DNA from: Helopsaltes ochotensis
Lineage: Eukaryota; Chordata; Aves; Passeriformes; Locustellidae
Assembly: GCA_013400155.1 (NCBI GenBank)
Contig: VXBM01001332.1
Span: 40,858 to 104,857, forward strand
Direction: 5' to 3'
Length of the DNA: 64,000 nt
In this document: in pieces, positions 48,901-60,900 of the stretch
Layout of the letters: each line of letters starts with the position of its first letter
Position numbering within the stretch: position 1 is the first letter of the stretch
The notes under the pieces: model-generated
The model's input: only the letters and a program-made list of their open reading frames with translations
Database searches by the model: none
Told to the model about the DNA's origin: nothing
Position numbers and translations under genes: made by a program

Positions 48901-51900
48901 TGGTCTGCTGGACACAGCACACCAGGCCAGGGTGGTTCATCACCTCAGACCACTGACACAGGGCTGGAGAAGTCTTACTGCCACCATTGGAACTGCAAGA
49001 GACAAAGGGCACAATGACATTCATTTAAGGAGCAGTGCAAGCAAAACCACGCAAATTTCATTGCGTTCAAATCTGTTAAAGCTTTGTCCTGAGCAGGGAT
49101 TCAAGCACTGCATCAATGAACAGTGTCTGGTTTACAGGTGAGAAACCTCACACAGTCACCAGAGTGGGCAGAAGCCACGAGCAATCCCAGCCCTCAGCCC
49201 TGATCCCTACCCTGTAAACTCAAGGAAAAACTGGCTTAGTGCTGCATTTTATGCCGCAAATCACGGAGGTAATTTATAAATAGCTTTCAGCAATGTTTTT
49301 ATCTGAAAGGATGCACAGTTCCACGTTTCAACACACCTAGCAGCAATAAGTAAAGGCCAATGCAGGAGAATCAGTGTCTGCTCACTGGAAAAAGTGGAAA
49401 CAGAGCTGCAAAAAAACGAAGCCAATCTTGACTGGAGTTCAGGAGCTCTTGGAACCTGACCCTCCTTCAGAGCCCACTGCTGACAGTGGCTTTGTGTCAG
49501 GCCAGTGAAGAGCCTGTGGCCTGAGTGCCCAGCACTGCGTATCAGAAAACACAACAGAACTGTCTTTTTCTTGCCACATTCATAGAGTAAGAGGTTGGTT
49601 TCCCCCAAGGGAGTCTGAAAATCAGCCTTAACATGCACAATGCACGAGGTCCACTGCAGCAGTGGGGCTGAAAGGAAACAAAAGCTTCCTGCTCGGCCGC
49701 CTCGGCGAGGGCGGATAATCCCATCGGTTCCAGCGGCTGCACCTCGAGCAGCTCACTCCGTGCAGCTCCACTGCTCTGCAGACACCTTTCCGCTCTGAAA
49801 TCCTGCTGGGAGGACAAAATGCATGCCTGGCCCACTGCTGAAACAGCCAGCTTTGGTTTCTAATCATCCTGCAACTGGGATATCATGGAATTCCTCAGCT
49901 GGAAGGCACCCACAAGGATCATCCCAGTCCATTAGGACAGAGGGACCATGAAAAGTAGCAAGAAATCATCAGCCAACACGGAATTTTCACCACAAGGTTT
50001 GGCCATTCAGAGCCAGGATGTTTAACAATAAGCAATATTTATTATAAAAAAGAAAAGAAATAAAAATGCAGGGAGTGTCCCCCAGGATCCTCACCTCTTG
50101 ATGTTAATTGGGAAGAGCCGCTGCACTTCCAGGCTGGCCCGGCTGATGGTGGCTGCGAAGGATTTGCCTTGGCAGTAGCTGAAGAACAACATCTGCAGCA
50201 CGTGGGAGTAATAGACTGACACCCCTCCTCCTGCCACCTGGCCATTGCTGTCCTGGGGGATCCAGAGAAATGCCAACATTTAACATAAACACAAATATCC
50301 CCAAACGCTCTCTCAGGCTTTTAAATTTACGATGGAATTATTCCCAAAGCTGTCCCTCCTCCCCAGCAGTGAGAGAACAGAGCCCTAAATTACAATTTTC
50401 TAAGCTGAACTCCTGGGTGAACTCATCCATCAGACACTTCAAAGGCTCTGGGAGGGGATGCTGAGGCTGCACACCCGGAGGCTGTAGGTAACACCCTGAG
50501 CTCCCGCAGCTGTGAGCCTCAGCGCTGTGTGACAGTGTCACATGGAGCATTCCCTGTCTGCCCAGCTCACAAAAGACTTTCCTGAGGGCCTCCTTCTCAT
50601 CTACTCCTGTTTGGAAGCAGGCTGGGGTAAAAACACTGGAGAGATTTTAAAGGTCACCCTCAAGACTAGAAACAAAGGCTGACTGCAGCTCTCCAGCCCC
50701 AGCCATGGTGATTTATCCCTTCTGCTGCTGCACCTTCGGAGTGCCTTGCTCTGAGAACAGCACTGCTCTGAAGCCATCTCCCTGCTGAGAAATCCTGCTG
50801 GGCATGACTTCAGAGCCAGCCATGGAAAACATGCTCCATTTTCTAGATGAAAGGATCAAGGGGTTTAATTTTCACCCCCACCTCCTTTTACTGTAAGGAT
50901 ATTTCTCTCTTTAGAGGAATGAGAAAGCTCCTTGATCTAGATCAGGGGGCTTAAAAGGAGAAGGAAAAAAGGAAGGAAACTTCTGCCTTCAAATGGAAGA
51001 CATAAAAGAAGAGAGAAAGGGAAGTCACCAGCACCTTCAAGTCCTCGTGGTTGACTTCAAGCACGTTGGTGACATAGAAGGGCCCGTGCTGGGCACTGCT
51101 GGCCTCCTCCATGAGCTGTGTGTAGATGTAGCCAGCAGAGGACATGATCACGATGATGTTCTTCCCCTCCTCATTGAACAGGAAGGTGACATCCCTGATT
51201 TTGGAACTTGGTAGGAGGAAGTAGAAAGTTGGACTCAAGGCGTCTACTGAGAGGTCGTAAATCTGTGGGAAGAACCAAGGAAAGAATTAACTACAATGAT
51301 TATCAAGGCAGTAATTAACTGCTACGATACAAAACAGTGCAAATGAACAAGAGCTGAGATGAGGGAATCCCCATGAGATATTACAGTTTGGGGCTTTTTT
51401 TTCTCTTGGAGTTCTTTGGGTTTGCTTTTCCTTGCAAAAACAGCCCAAACATCCCAAACTGATATTTCCAATTTATTTCTAAGAACATTATCACATTCTC
51501 CCACATGCGACTCCCCGAGGATCCAGACTCTGCTGTCTGACAGAAGCTGTATCATCAACAGCTCATGGCCAGACATACCTTCACAAAGTCTGCAGTGACA
51601 ATGGCCAGCTCTGTTTGAGATCCTGGCAGCCACACAGCTTTGATGATGAAATTCCCAGTGGCCAGTTGGGGATGAAGTACCAAATGATCAGAGACTGATC
51701 CAGAGCTGCTGAACGTTAACACATGGCAATCCTGTGGTATTGAAGAAAATGGGTTAAATATTGAAACAAAGTGTTTATAAATATTTGAAGCCAATAATGG
51801 AGTTAAAAGTCAGCATTTGTCTTACGGTAAAAAATGATGCAGAGAATCTAAATCTCCATTTCTGGCATTGAAGATAAATTACATGAAGGTTTGAAAAAAA

Positions 51901-54900
51901 AAACTACAGGGGGTGCAGCTTTTTCTCAGCTAAATAACACATCTGTAGATTCTGCACTGCAAAAGCTGAATCTAAATTTGGGAGAATACAAAGAAGAGAG
52001 TCCTTGCCAAAGAACACTAATGGTTACAGACTAGTTCTAACACACTAAATTTGACATGACTAAACCTTGGCTCCTGTCTTAAAACAAAATCATCCTAAAT
52101 ACACCAAGAAATACTATTTTGAGGCACTGTCTCATTAATTATATTGCTCCTCCAGGTCCTGCTTCTTTTACCTCATCTATCTAGTAGGAAAGTGAATCAG
52201 GAGCTGAATTAGTGACAGAACTTTGGAGGCAGCTCCATGCTAACTCCTTGGGGGAAACAAAGACAGCTGGCTTTGAGCTGATGTTTGCAGCACCCTGGAA
52301 AAGGGTTTGGCAGGCACTGACCTTCAGCCCACACACAGCCAGGTAGTCCTCCTTGCAGGGATTCCCAGTCAGGCTCAGCACCGTGAACGGGACGGGCGCG
52401 GACGCCAGGCGGGTGAGGGTCAGTTTCCTTTTGCTGGAGTCGGCTTGTTTCAGCAGGGCTGAGAGCTGGAGCACTGTGATCTGCACCACAGAATGAACTC
52501 GGTTATTTCACTTTGTAACTGAGGGGAGTCAGGCATTTCAGTGCCAGACCCCAGCTACAGAATCAGAACCACAGACTGAACTCGGTTATTTCACTTTGTA
52601 ACTGAGGGGAGTCAGGCATTTCAGTGCCAGATCCCAGTTACAGAACCAGAACCACAGACTGAACTCGGTTATTTCACTTTGTAACTGAGAGGAGTCAGGC
52701 ATTTCAGTGCCAGACCCCAGCTACAAAATCAGAACCAGACTGAACTCAGTTATCTGACTGTAACTGAGAGGAGTCAGGCATTTCAGTGCCAGATCCCAGC
52801 TACAGAACCAGAACCACAGACTGAACTCAGTTATCTGACTGTAACTGAGGGGAGTCAGGCATTTCAGTGCCAGATCCCAGTTACAGAACCAGAACCACAG
52901 AATCATCAAGGCTGGAAGGGATCCATGAGATCACTGAGTCCAACCATCACCCCAGCACCACCATAATCACCCCTAAACCACATCCCCAAGTGCCATGTCC
53001 AGATATCTCTTGAACATCCCCAGAGCTGGTGACTCCACCATCTCTCCGGGTAATTTATACCAATGTCTGACCACTCCTGCAGACTAATTTTTGTTTATAG
53101 TAACTGATTTTAATTTCTCTTGGTGCATCTTAAGGCCATTTCCTTTGTCCTTTCACTGAGTTGTGAACCCCCACCTGACTCCAACCTCCTCTCAGGGGGC
53201 TGCAGCAAGGTGGGTGATGGCAGTGAGTTGTTCTCAGTGCTCGTGCCTCAGGAACTCTTTTCCCTGAAGAGTTTTTCCTATGAGAGGTTCCTCTAAGCTA
53301 CGCAACACTTCATACCAGATCTCAAGATGGGCAGAACAAACCACAGTCCTGCCTGTTCCTTACCACTGTTCTATTTCCCTGGGAGCCCAGGGATCCAGCA
53401 CTGTTCCATTTCCTGGGAACCCAGGAATTCAGCACTGTTCCATTTCCCTCAGGAACCCAGGGATCCATCACTGCTCCATTTCCCTCAGGAACCCAGGGAT
53501 CCAGCACTGCTCCATTTCCCTCAGGAACCCGGGGATCCAGCATTGTTCTATTTCCCTGGGAACACAGGGATCCAGCACTGCTTCATTTCCTGGGAACCCA
53601 GGGATCCAGCACTGTTCCATTTCCTGGGAACCCAGGGATCCAGCATAGCCCCATTTCCTGGGAACCCAGGGATCCAGCATAGCCCATTTCCTGGGAACCC
53701 AGGGATCCAGCACTGCTTCATTTCCTGGGAACCCAGGGATCCATCACTGCTCCATTTCCCTCAGGAACCCAGGGATCCAGCATTGTTCCATTTCCCTGGG
53801 AACCCAGAAATCCAGCACTGCTTCATTTCCTGGAAACCCAGGGATCCAGCACTGCTCCATTTCCTGGGACCCCAGTGATCCAGCACTGCTCCATTTCCCT
53901 GGGAACCCAGGGATCCATCACCGCCCCATTTCCCCCGAGAGCCCAGCAGCTCTGGCGCAGCTCCCCTTGGTTCCCTGGGGCCCACCTTGCCCTTCTCGTG
54001 GCTGACAGCCAGGTGCTGGCGGCGGCCGTGGGGCGAGGACAGCACGCACATGGCCACGCGCCGCAGCACGTGCGCGCTGATCAGCTGCCGGATGGTCTGG
54101 CCCTGGTCCCCGCTGTAGTTCATGCGCACGTTCTCGAAGGCGCCTTCCTGAGAGCCGAGGGTCGGGACCTGAGCCAGGGAAAACGTCCAGAGGGTGTCAC
54201 TGGAATGTTTCTGTTTAAAAGCCGCTTCCCCCCCATTCACACTCTGTTAATTCCTTTCGTTCCGTACCATCAACTGATCCGTCATTTCTACTGATTTGTC
54301 CAAAGTGTGGAGCTCGTTGAGAGCCTGCTGGGCACGGCTGCTGCTCCCCATGGCTGAAGCTTGCTGGAAGTTGACCTGGATGGCATCCATCAGGAAATTC
54401 AGCATCTCCAGCACCAGTGGTGCAAAGGAGAAGTTGGCCTACAAGAAACAGATCAGGCAAATGAGGAACAAGATGCTCCTGATGGTTGCTGCATATCAAC
54501 TCTTTCTAAAGCCTGACACCCCTTTGTGACCCTCTCATCTCAGCTTATAACCAACCCAGGCTGCCAAAGATCCTCATCACGACCCATCTCTGCTCAGCAG
54601 CCGACAATCCTACCTGGGACTGCAGCTCCTCTCGACAGCCCTCCACGTTCCTGCACAGGCTGCTCTTTTTGGGCTTCTCCTCGTCAGGGCCCTTGCCCTC
54701 GCTGATGGTGACCTTGGCCTTCTCGGCCGGGGACGTGCTGGCGTGGCGGATGACGCTCTCGGGCACGCGGGGCTCGCTCTGGAAGGCCGATTCCTTCATG
54801 GTAGAGCTCATCCCGCTGCTGGGAGTTCTCTTCACCAACGCCTGGGAATGACAGAGTAACGCTAAAATCTCAAACCAGGCTCAACCTGGCTATTGAGGAA

Positions 54901-57900
54901 GTGAAGAGAGATTGTATGAGCAGCACTCAGAGCACAATTTTAAAGAAATAACATCCTGCATGTGACTGTCCACCCAAGGATTACAAACTTTCCATATTTA
55001 AGATGTAATTATTTCATTTGCTGCTACTGGAAAACACGGGAAAAGGTGTTCTTTGCTATGCAGCAAATTCTGTAAAGGCAGGTGAAAGCCCGCATGTCAC
55101 TAGGACACAGATTTACCAATGCTCTTATTTGGTGCAAAAAATTAATTTCCAGGCAAGCTGTGAATTCTGAGGGCTCATTATAAATTCAAAACCTTCAAGT
55201 CTTAGCACTCCTGCATACTCAAATCCTGACGTAACTTACTGCAGAACAGAAAATTGCAAAGGACTCGAAAATCTGAAGACATAAAGAATTTACCAGGCAG
55301 CTGCCATCCTCCTTGGCTCCACAGTCACAGAAGAAGGATCCGTACTTGGCGTAAGAAATCTCATGATCCTTGTGACAAACTTTAGCACAAACTGTGCAAA
55401 CACCAACCCCATCAACCATCTTGCAAGTGTGACAGTGGTACCTGCCCAAAATAAGCCTGGTGAGTTTTGAAAGGCAGTGCCTTGAGGCTCCCAAGTTACA
55501 CTGGTTTCCTTCCCAATGGCCAGAAATACCAGGCTGAAACTCCGAACACAAGCTTGAAATTCTTACCAGTGTTGATTCATGAATTCTTTCTGTGTGATGG
55601 TGAAGGTACAGAGTTTATTACAGAGAGAATCTTCATCCTATCCAGAACAAAATGGTTTTAAGAAGGTGTCCTAACTGCAGCTACAGTGAAGTACATGTAC
55701 AGAATAAATCCCCCGGACACCAAACGTACATTTTAAGAATAGCAAATTTTAGCAACGAGAAGGCAGCTGGTATCAAACCACACAGAGAGTGGAGACTGCC
55801 ACACATTGTGGCAACAGGAAATGGTTAACAAGAAAAAGAAACAGTACCAAAAATATTGATACAAAAAATAAAGAACACATTCTAACAGCTTGTTTCCACC
55901 ACCCAACAGGACTTAAAGTATTAATCTAAGTTGCTTGCTGATACAAAAACTGGTAATTGCCAGGCAACCAGTAGGAACAAACCAAATGTATCGCATTGCT
56001 TCCTTTTTTTAAATTAAAAAAGTAAGTATTTAACTTTTGTTGACATCACAAAGTCAACACATCTAGGCAGGAATGACAGATCCTCTCCTCCAGACTTGAC
56101 ATCTAGGGTCCTCCACTCAGTTTCTCATCAGGAATAAACACTCAACTTGTAAACTGAGTGATTTGGGAGGTGCAAAATAAACCCTCCCGTCCCTTGCAGC
56201 GTTCACTGTGCCCGTTGCCTACCGAGTCCTCGGCCTGAGAGTCCTCCTCCTCCACGGCCAGCTCCTCCACCCAGTCGGAGTCCACCTCGATGGCGCGCTC
56301 CTCGCCGTCCACCGACAGGTGGCTGGGGCCCTGCCCGCTGCTCTGGCCCAGGGCGTTGGTGACATCGGCCAGGTAGGACACGATGTGGCACGTGCACTCC
56401 AGGATTGTCACGTGCTGGGGAGCAGAAGGGAAGGAAAATCAGAGGCAACGCTCACAGCCCACGACGGCTGCTACCGGGCAGGAACGCAGGACAGTCACAC
56501 CCTGGCCAAACTGCTTTGAAATTCCCACCATGCAAGCAAAGCAGGACAGCTGAACTGGTGCTGGGAGTCATTCCTGCAAGCGCAGCACCAGCACAAGTCT
56601 TACCTTCCCTTGCATGACGTTGGCATTCATTTTTTCTACCACGTTCTTTTGAGACAGGTATTTCTTGCTGCAACAGAACGCTGGGAATTACTACTCAAAA
56701 CGGTTTAGGATGGAAGAGATCCTAAAGCCCATCTTATCCCAACCCCTGCTACACTGGGAATTACTACTAAAAATGGTTTAGGATGGAAGAGATCCTAAAA
56801 CCCACCTTATCCCAACCCCTGCCATGGACAGGGACACCTTCCATTATCCCAGGTTGGACCAAGCCTCATCCAACCTGGCCTGGAACACTTCCAGGGATGG
56901 GGAGTCCAAAACCCCTCACTCCAACTGACAGATTTTAAGAAGTATAAACTCAGTCCCGACCAACAGTTTCAAGCATTCAGTTTGCTTTAGATTAACAATA
57001 AGAATGTATAAATGCAGTAATTAAACCATCCAGAGTAAAGAAAAAAAAAAAAAGTGATTTTTTTGAAACAGATGGACACAGATCAGCCTCCCTCAGACAC
57101 TTTATATCCAAACAACAAACAATAAACTAAGAGAGAAGGGAATATTTGTAAACACAAATTTCTGTGCCCAAAACACCAGAAAAGAAATTTAAAAAAACCC
57201 CCACAAATGAAGCATCAGCAGCACAGAGTTCACTCTTACCATCTGCCCAGCCAGTCCACGGCAGCACCATGAAGCTGGAGGTGTCCTGCCCCTTGTCCTG
57301 CACTGGCCAAAGTTGCCATGACGACCATCAGCTCAGGAAAGCCCGTGCCATCCCCATTGGCCAACATCTCCGTTGCCATCGGGATCAGAGTGCTGAGCAG
57401 AACAGTGCACACGCCTTCCCCCACTTGGCTGAGCAGAAAGAGGAGAGTTTCACACAGGTACCGCAACGAACCAGCGGCAACTCACACGAGACTGTTCTAG
57501 AGAACGGGAGGAACAGGGAGCACACACAGGACAGCACCGAGGCTATGCTTTACCTGTTCTCCCGAACAATGTAAGTGGTCAGGAGCTGCAGCAGCTGCCT
57601 GTTCTCCTGCACCACGTCCAGCTGGTCCGAGTCCTTGGGTGGGGACATGGTCATCCTGGTCAGCCAGGCCTGCAGCCTCACGGGCTCCACGCAGGCCAGC
57701 TGCGCCAGGGAGCCGCAGAGGCGCAGCAGGCTGGGGTTGGGGCTCTTCTCAGCTGAGGGGAAAGTTACTGTCAGAGACAGATGCTCCAAGGAACGCCTGT
57801 GAAAATGGCTTTCCTTGAAAGCGTGAAGCTGTGACCCCCACTCCCTCCCTCAGCTTTTCTTCCAAGCACTTTCCAATCTCAGCTCATACAAGAACGGTGT

Positions 57901-60900
57901 GAAGTGGAAAAGGCAGGATGGAGGAAATCCCACTGGCACTTACTCAGCTGGAAGAGCTTGGTGAAGAATTTCAGCACCCTGTTACAGAACTTGGCCGAGA
58001 GGTTCTCGTTGGCCGTCGCCATCATGATCTGCACCAGTTCTCCACTGTACAGAGGGGAGAATTAAATCAGCTCTGTAAAAAGCAGCCCATTCCCCTTTTC
58101 CACTGGCTCCACTTCTCCCTGCCCTCACGTTTCAGACTGGCAGGAGTTTGTGTTAACACTGCTCAGCAGCCAAACCAGAGAAACTCTCAGCCAAACAGCA
58201 AAGCCAACTCAGACCAAAACTCATAAATGGGCTCCTCTGTAGCATTTCAGTGTTGTCTACATATCCAGTCACAAAAGGGTCTGAACTGGCTCTAAAACAG
58301 AAGCCAAGATTTTCTTGCCTATCTTTCCCTTCCATACTAACAACGTACAGCTAGGCTGCTTTCATTCTGAACTGTTCAACAGGTAAAGAGAAAACCCAGG
58401 AACAATGGTCAGCTTTCTGTTGGAGAAAGCCTTTCCTCCTGTTCACCTCACCCTCAGAACACTGGGGTTGTGCTAGGCTGTTTCTATCACAGCTGTTCTA
58501 GCTGCCCGAGGCTGCTGCCAGCACAATTTGTCTTTATGATTCTAAGTCAGGCCAACCTCCCTTCCTCACCCTTAAAATTATCAACATCTGGCCCCACAGA
58601 AGCACTGAGAGAATTTGGGATTTTGCAGCTTGGTCTGTAAGTGCCTTATGGAGCAGCATCTCTCAGAAAGCTGCTCTGATAGAACAATCATCCTGCTAGA
58701 TTCCACTGATCATCATTGTGAGGCCCTGCTGAGTATTTGATTTGGACACAGATCCAGCTCCTCTCCCCACAAGAGTCTCTTCCCACCCTCCTGCACTGCC
58801 TGGATATCCTGGCTTTACAGAGTCTGTATTTTCCTGCACAATGGCATTAACACCCCTTGGTGTCTACAGTGAAAAGCTAATAGAAAAAGGACAAGAAACA
58901 AAGTTCTTGGGCTACAACTTCCATGGTGATTTCACCTTTCTGAAAAGAATTCCTCCATGGCCTTTCTGGCCTGGCTGCTCTCCAGCTGTTTCTCCAGATG
59001 CTGCAAACATTCCTCCAAGATGGACTCATCCAGGCCACTGAGGATTAAAAGAGGAATAGATAAGGATCAAATACATGACGATCAAATAAGAACACCTAGA
59101 AACAACTTCAACAATCACAGCAATTCTGAGAGGCCAGAAGTGATCTATTTGCCATCACAATTCCAGTACATTTTCCACCAATTGAAAGCAGTTCTTCTTC
59201 CAAGAGACAGCAGAAGAATTGATGAACAACTTTAAATAAACATGAACAGATCCACTGAGTTAGAACAAAGGGACACATGATGCTGTAAGGCAAGTCCCAG
59301 TCAGAAACCTAAAATAATCCAGACCTTTCAGAGACTTCACCCACAAATTCCTATAAAGAGCTGTTCTTTTTACACTTTAAATCTCTTCTACTGTTACTCC
59401 TCCCCATTCTCTCTTGCTCTCACCCCCACTCCACAATTCTGGTAAGGTGAATAAAATACCTTGTATTTATAGTATACAAGTACAGAAGCTTTCAACAGAT
59501 AAAAATAAGCTGATTTTTTCTGTTCCAGAACCAACCCTGCTGTAGCCCATCTCTGCACACAGCTTTGTTACCTGTTTGGGTCAGAGTGATGGGCCAGTAT
59601 GTTATAGCACCCCGTAATCAACTTCTCATAAACACGTGCCAGGAACTCATCGGACTCCGCCGGGCCCAAGATCCTTTCCAGGGAGTTGCTGCTGATTTCT
59701 GCCACGCTCTCTGTGCTGGTCTCCAGAAGGAGGGGCAGCAGGGAATGGATCACCTGTGGTGGGTTCAGATCGTCTGACCAGCTTGAAAAGAAAAGGACAC
59801 AAATTAATTCTCTGCATGACATATCAAACCAGAATTCACATTAAGTGAGGCACAACTCTGGATGAAAGTCAGTGATGAAACCCTTTTTGGAAAGGTGGGA
59901 TAAAAACACTGGCCAATCCATTTTCTCAAAAAACAATCACCCTTTGGAAAATTCTACGTGTTATTTTTGTATGTATACAGTTACAACATCTGCCTAGACA
60001 GTACCATTGTCATATATTATGGCTTTGAGGCTTTTCTGCAGTGTCAACAACTACTTTTTTGGTTTCAGAGTATTTTAGACTCAGTCCCTGGAAAAAAATG
60101 GCATTTCACTTTTCCTTACACATTAAAAACTTTACACTAGTTAATGATAACAAAACACAAATGAATTAGTTAGATCCTTATTGTGTCAGCTTATATCCTG
60201 GTTTCTTCAAGTCCATACTTGACAAAAAAATTTTCCCTCAGGGAGCTTGACTTTTGGAGATACCACAGGGAGACAGAAAGACTGTCATTTATTTGGTATT
60301 TGGAGCTGTGAACTGGAAGGTTTAGGTCAGAACCAGCAGCAGGTCAGAAGCACAGGCACAGCCTGAAGTCAGCCCTGGAGGACAAGACCCAAGCACCCAG
60401 CAGCGTGTGGAACACAGAGTGTAACACAAGGCCTGACTTACACGATGAGATCTCCCGTGAGCCTGACCAGGGACAGCAGGGTGTGCTTGAGGGAGGCTGC
60501 CAGGGGCAGGCTCTGGCTGCACAGGGTGCCCAGGTGGGCAGCCTGCACGGCGCTGATGTAGCTCTCCGCAGGGATGGTGTCGTTGGCAAAGGCGTTGCGC
60601 TGCGGAGGGACACACACACACATCAGAGCCCTGGAGCTGGGACGGGGCCACACACGGCCCCCCTTCCCAGCAACTCCTGCAGATCAGGCCCTGAGGCTGG
60701 ACTCACCCATGAGCCGATGTTGGGGAACTCGTTGGTGTGGATGTTGTTCCAGGACTCACACAGGGTCTGCACAGCTGACGGCAAGTTCTGGACAAGGGTT
60801 GGACCTGCAGTTACACAGAACAATCAGGCACTGAATAAATTTGTAGGTCTACAAGTCAAAATCATTACTAATTGTTTAAGAGCATCCCAGCTTCCTTCAC

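Noticed and set aside
53280..53878. Plus-strand frames coding Pro-Gly-Ile-Gln-His-Cys repeats
   Set aside because: Translation of the 36-base minisatellite.
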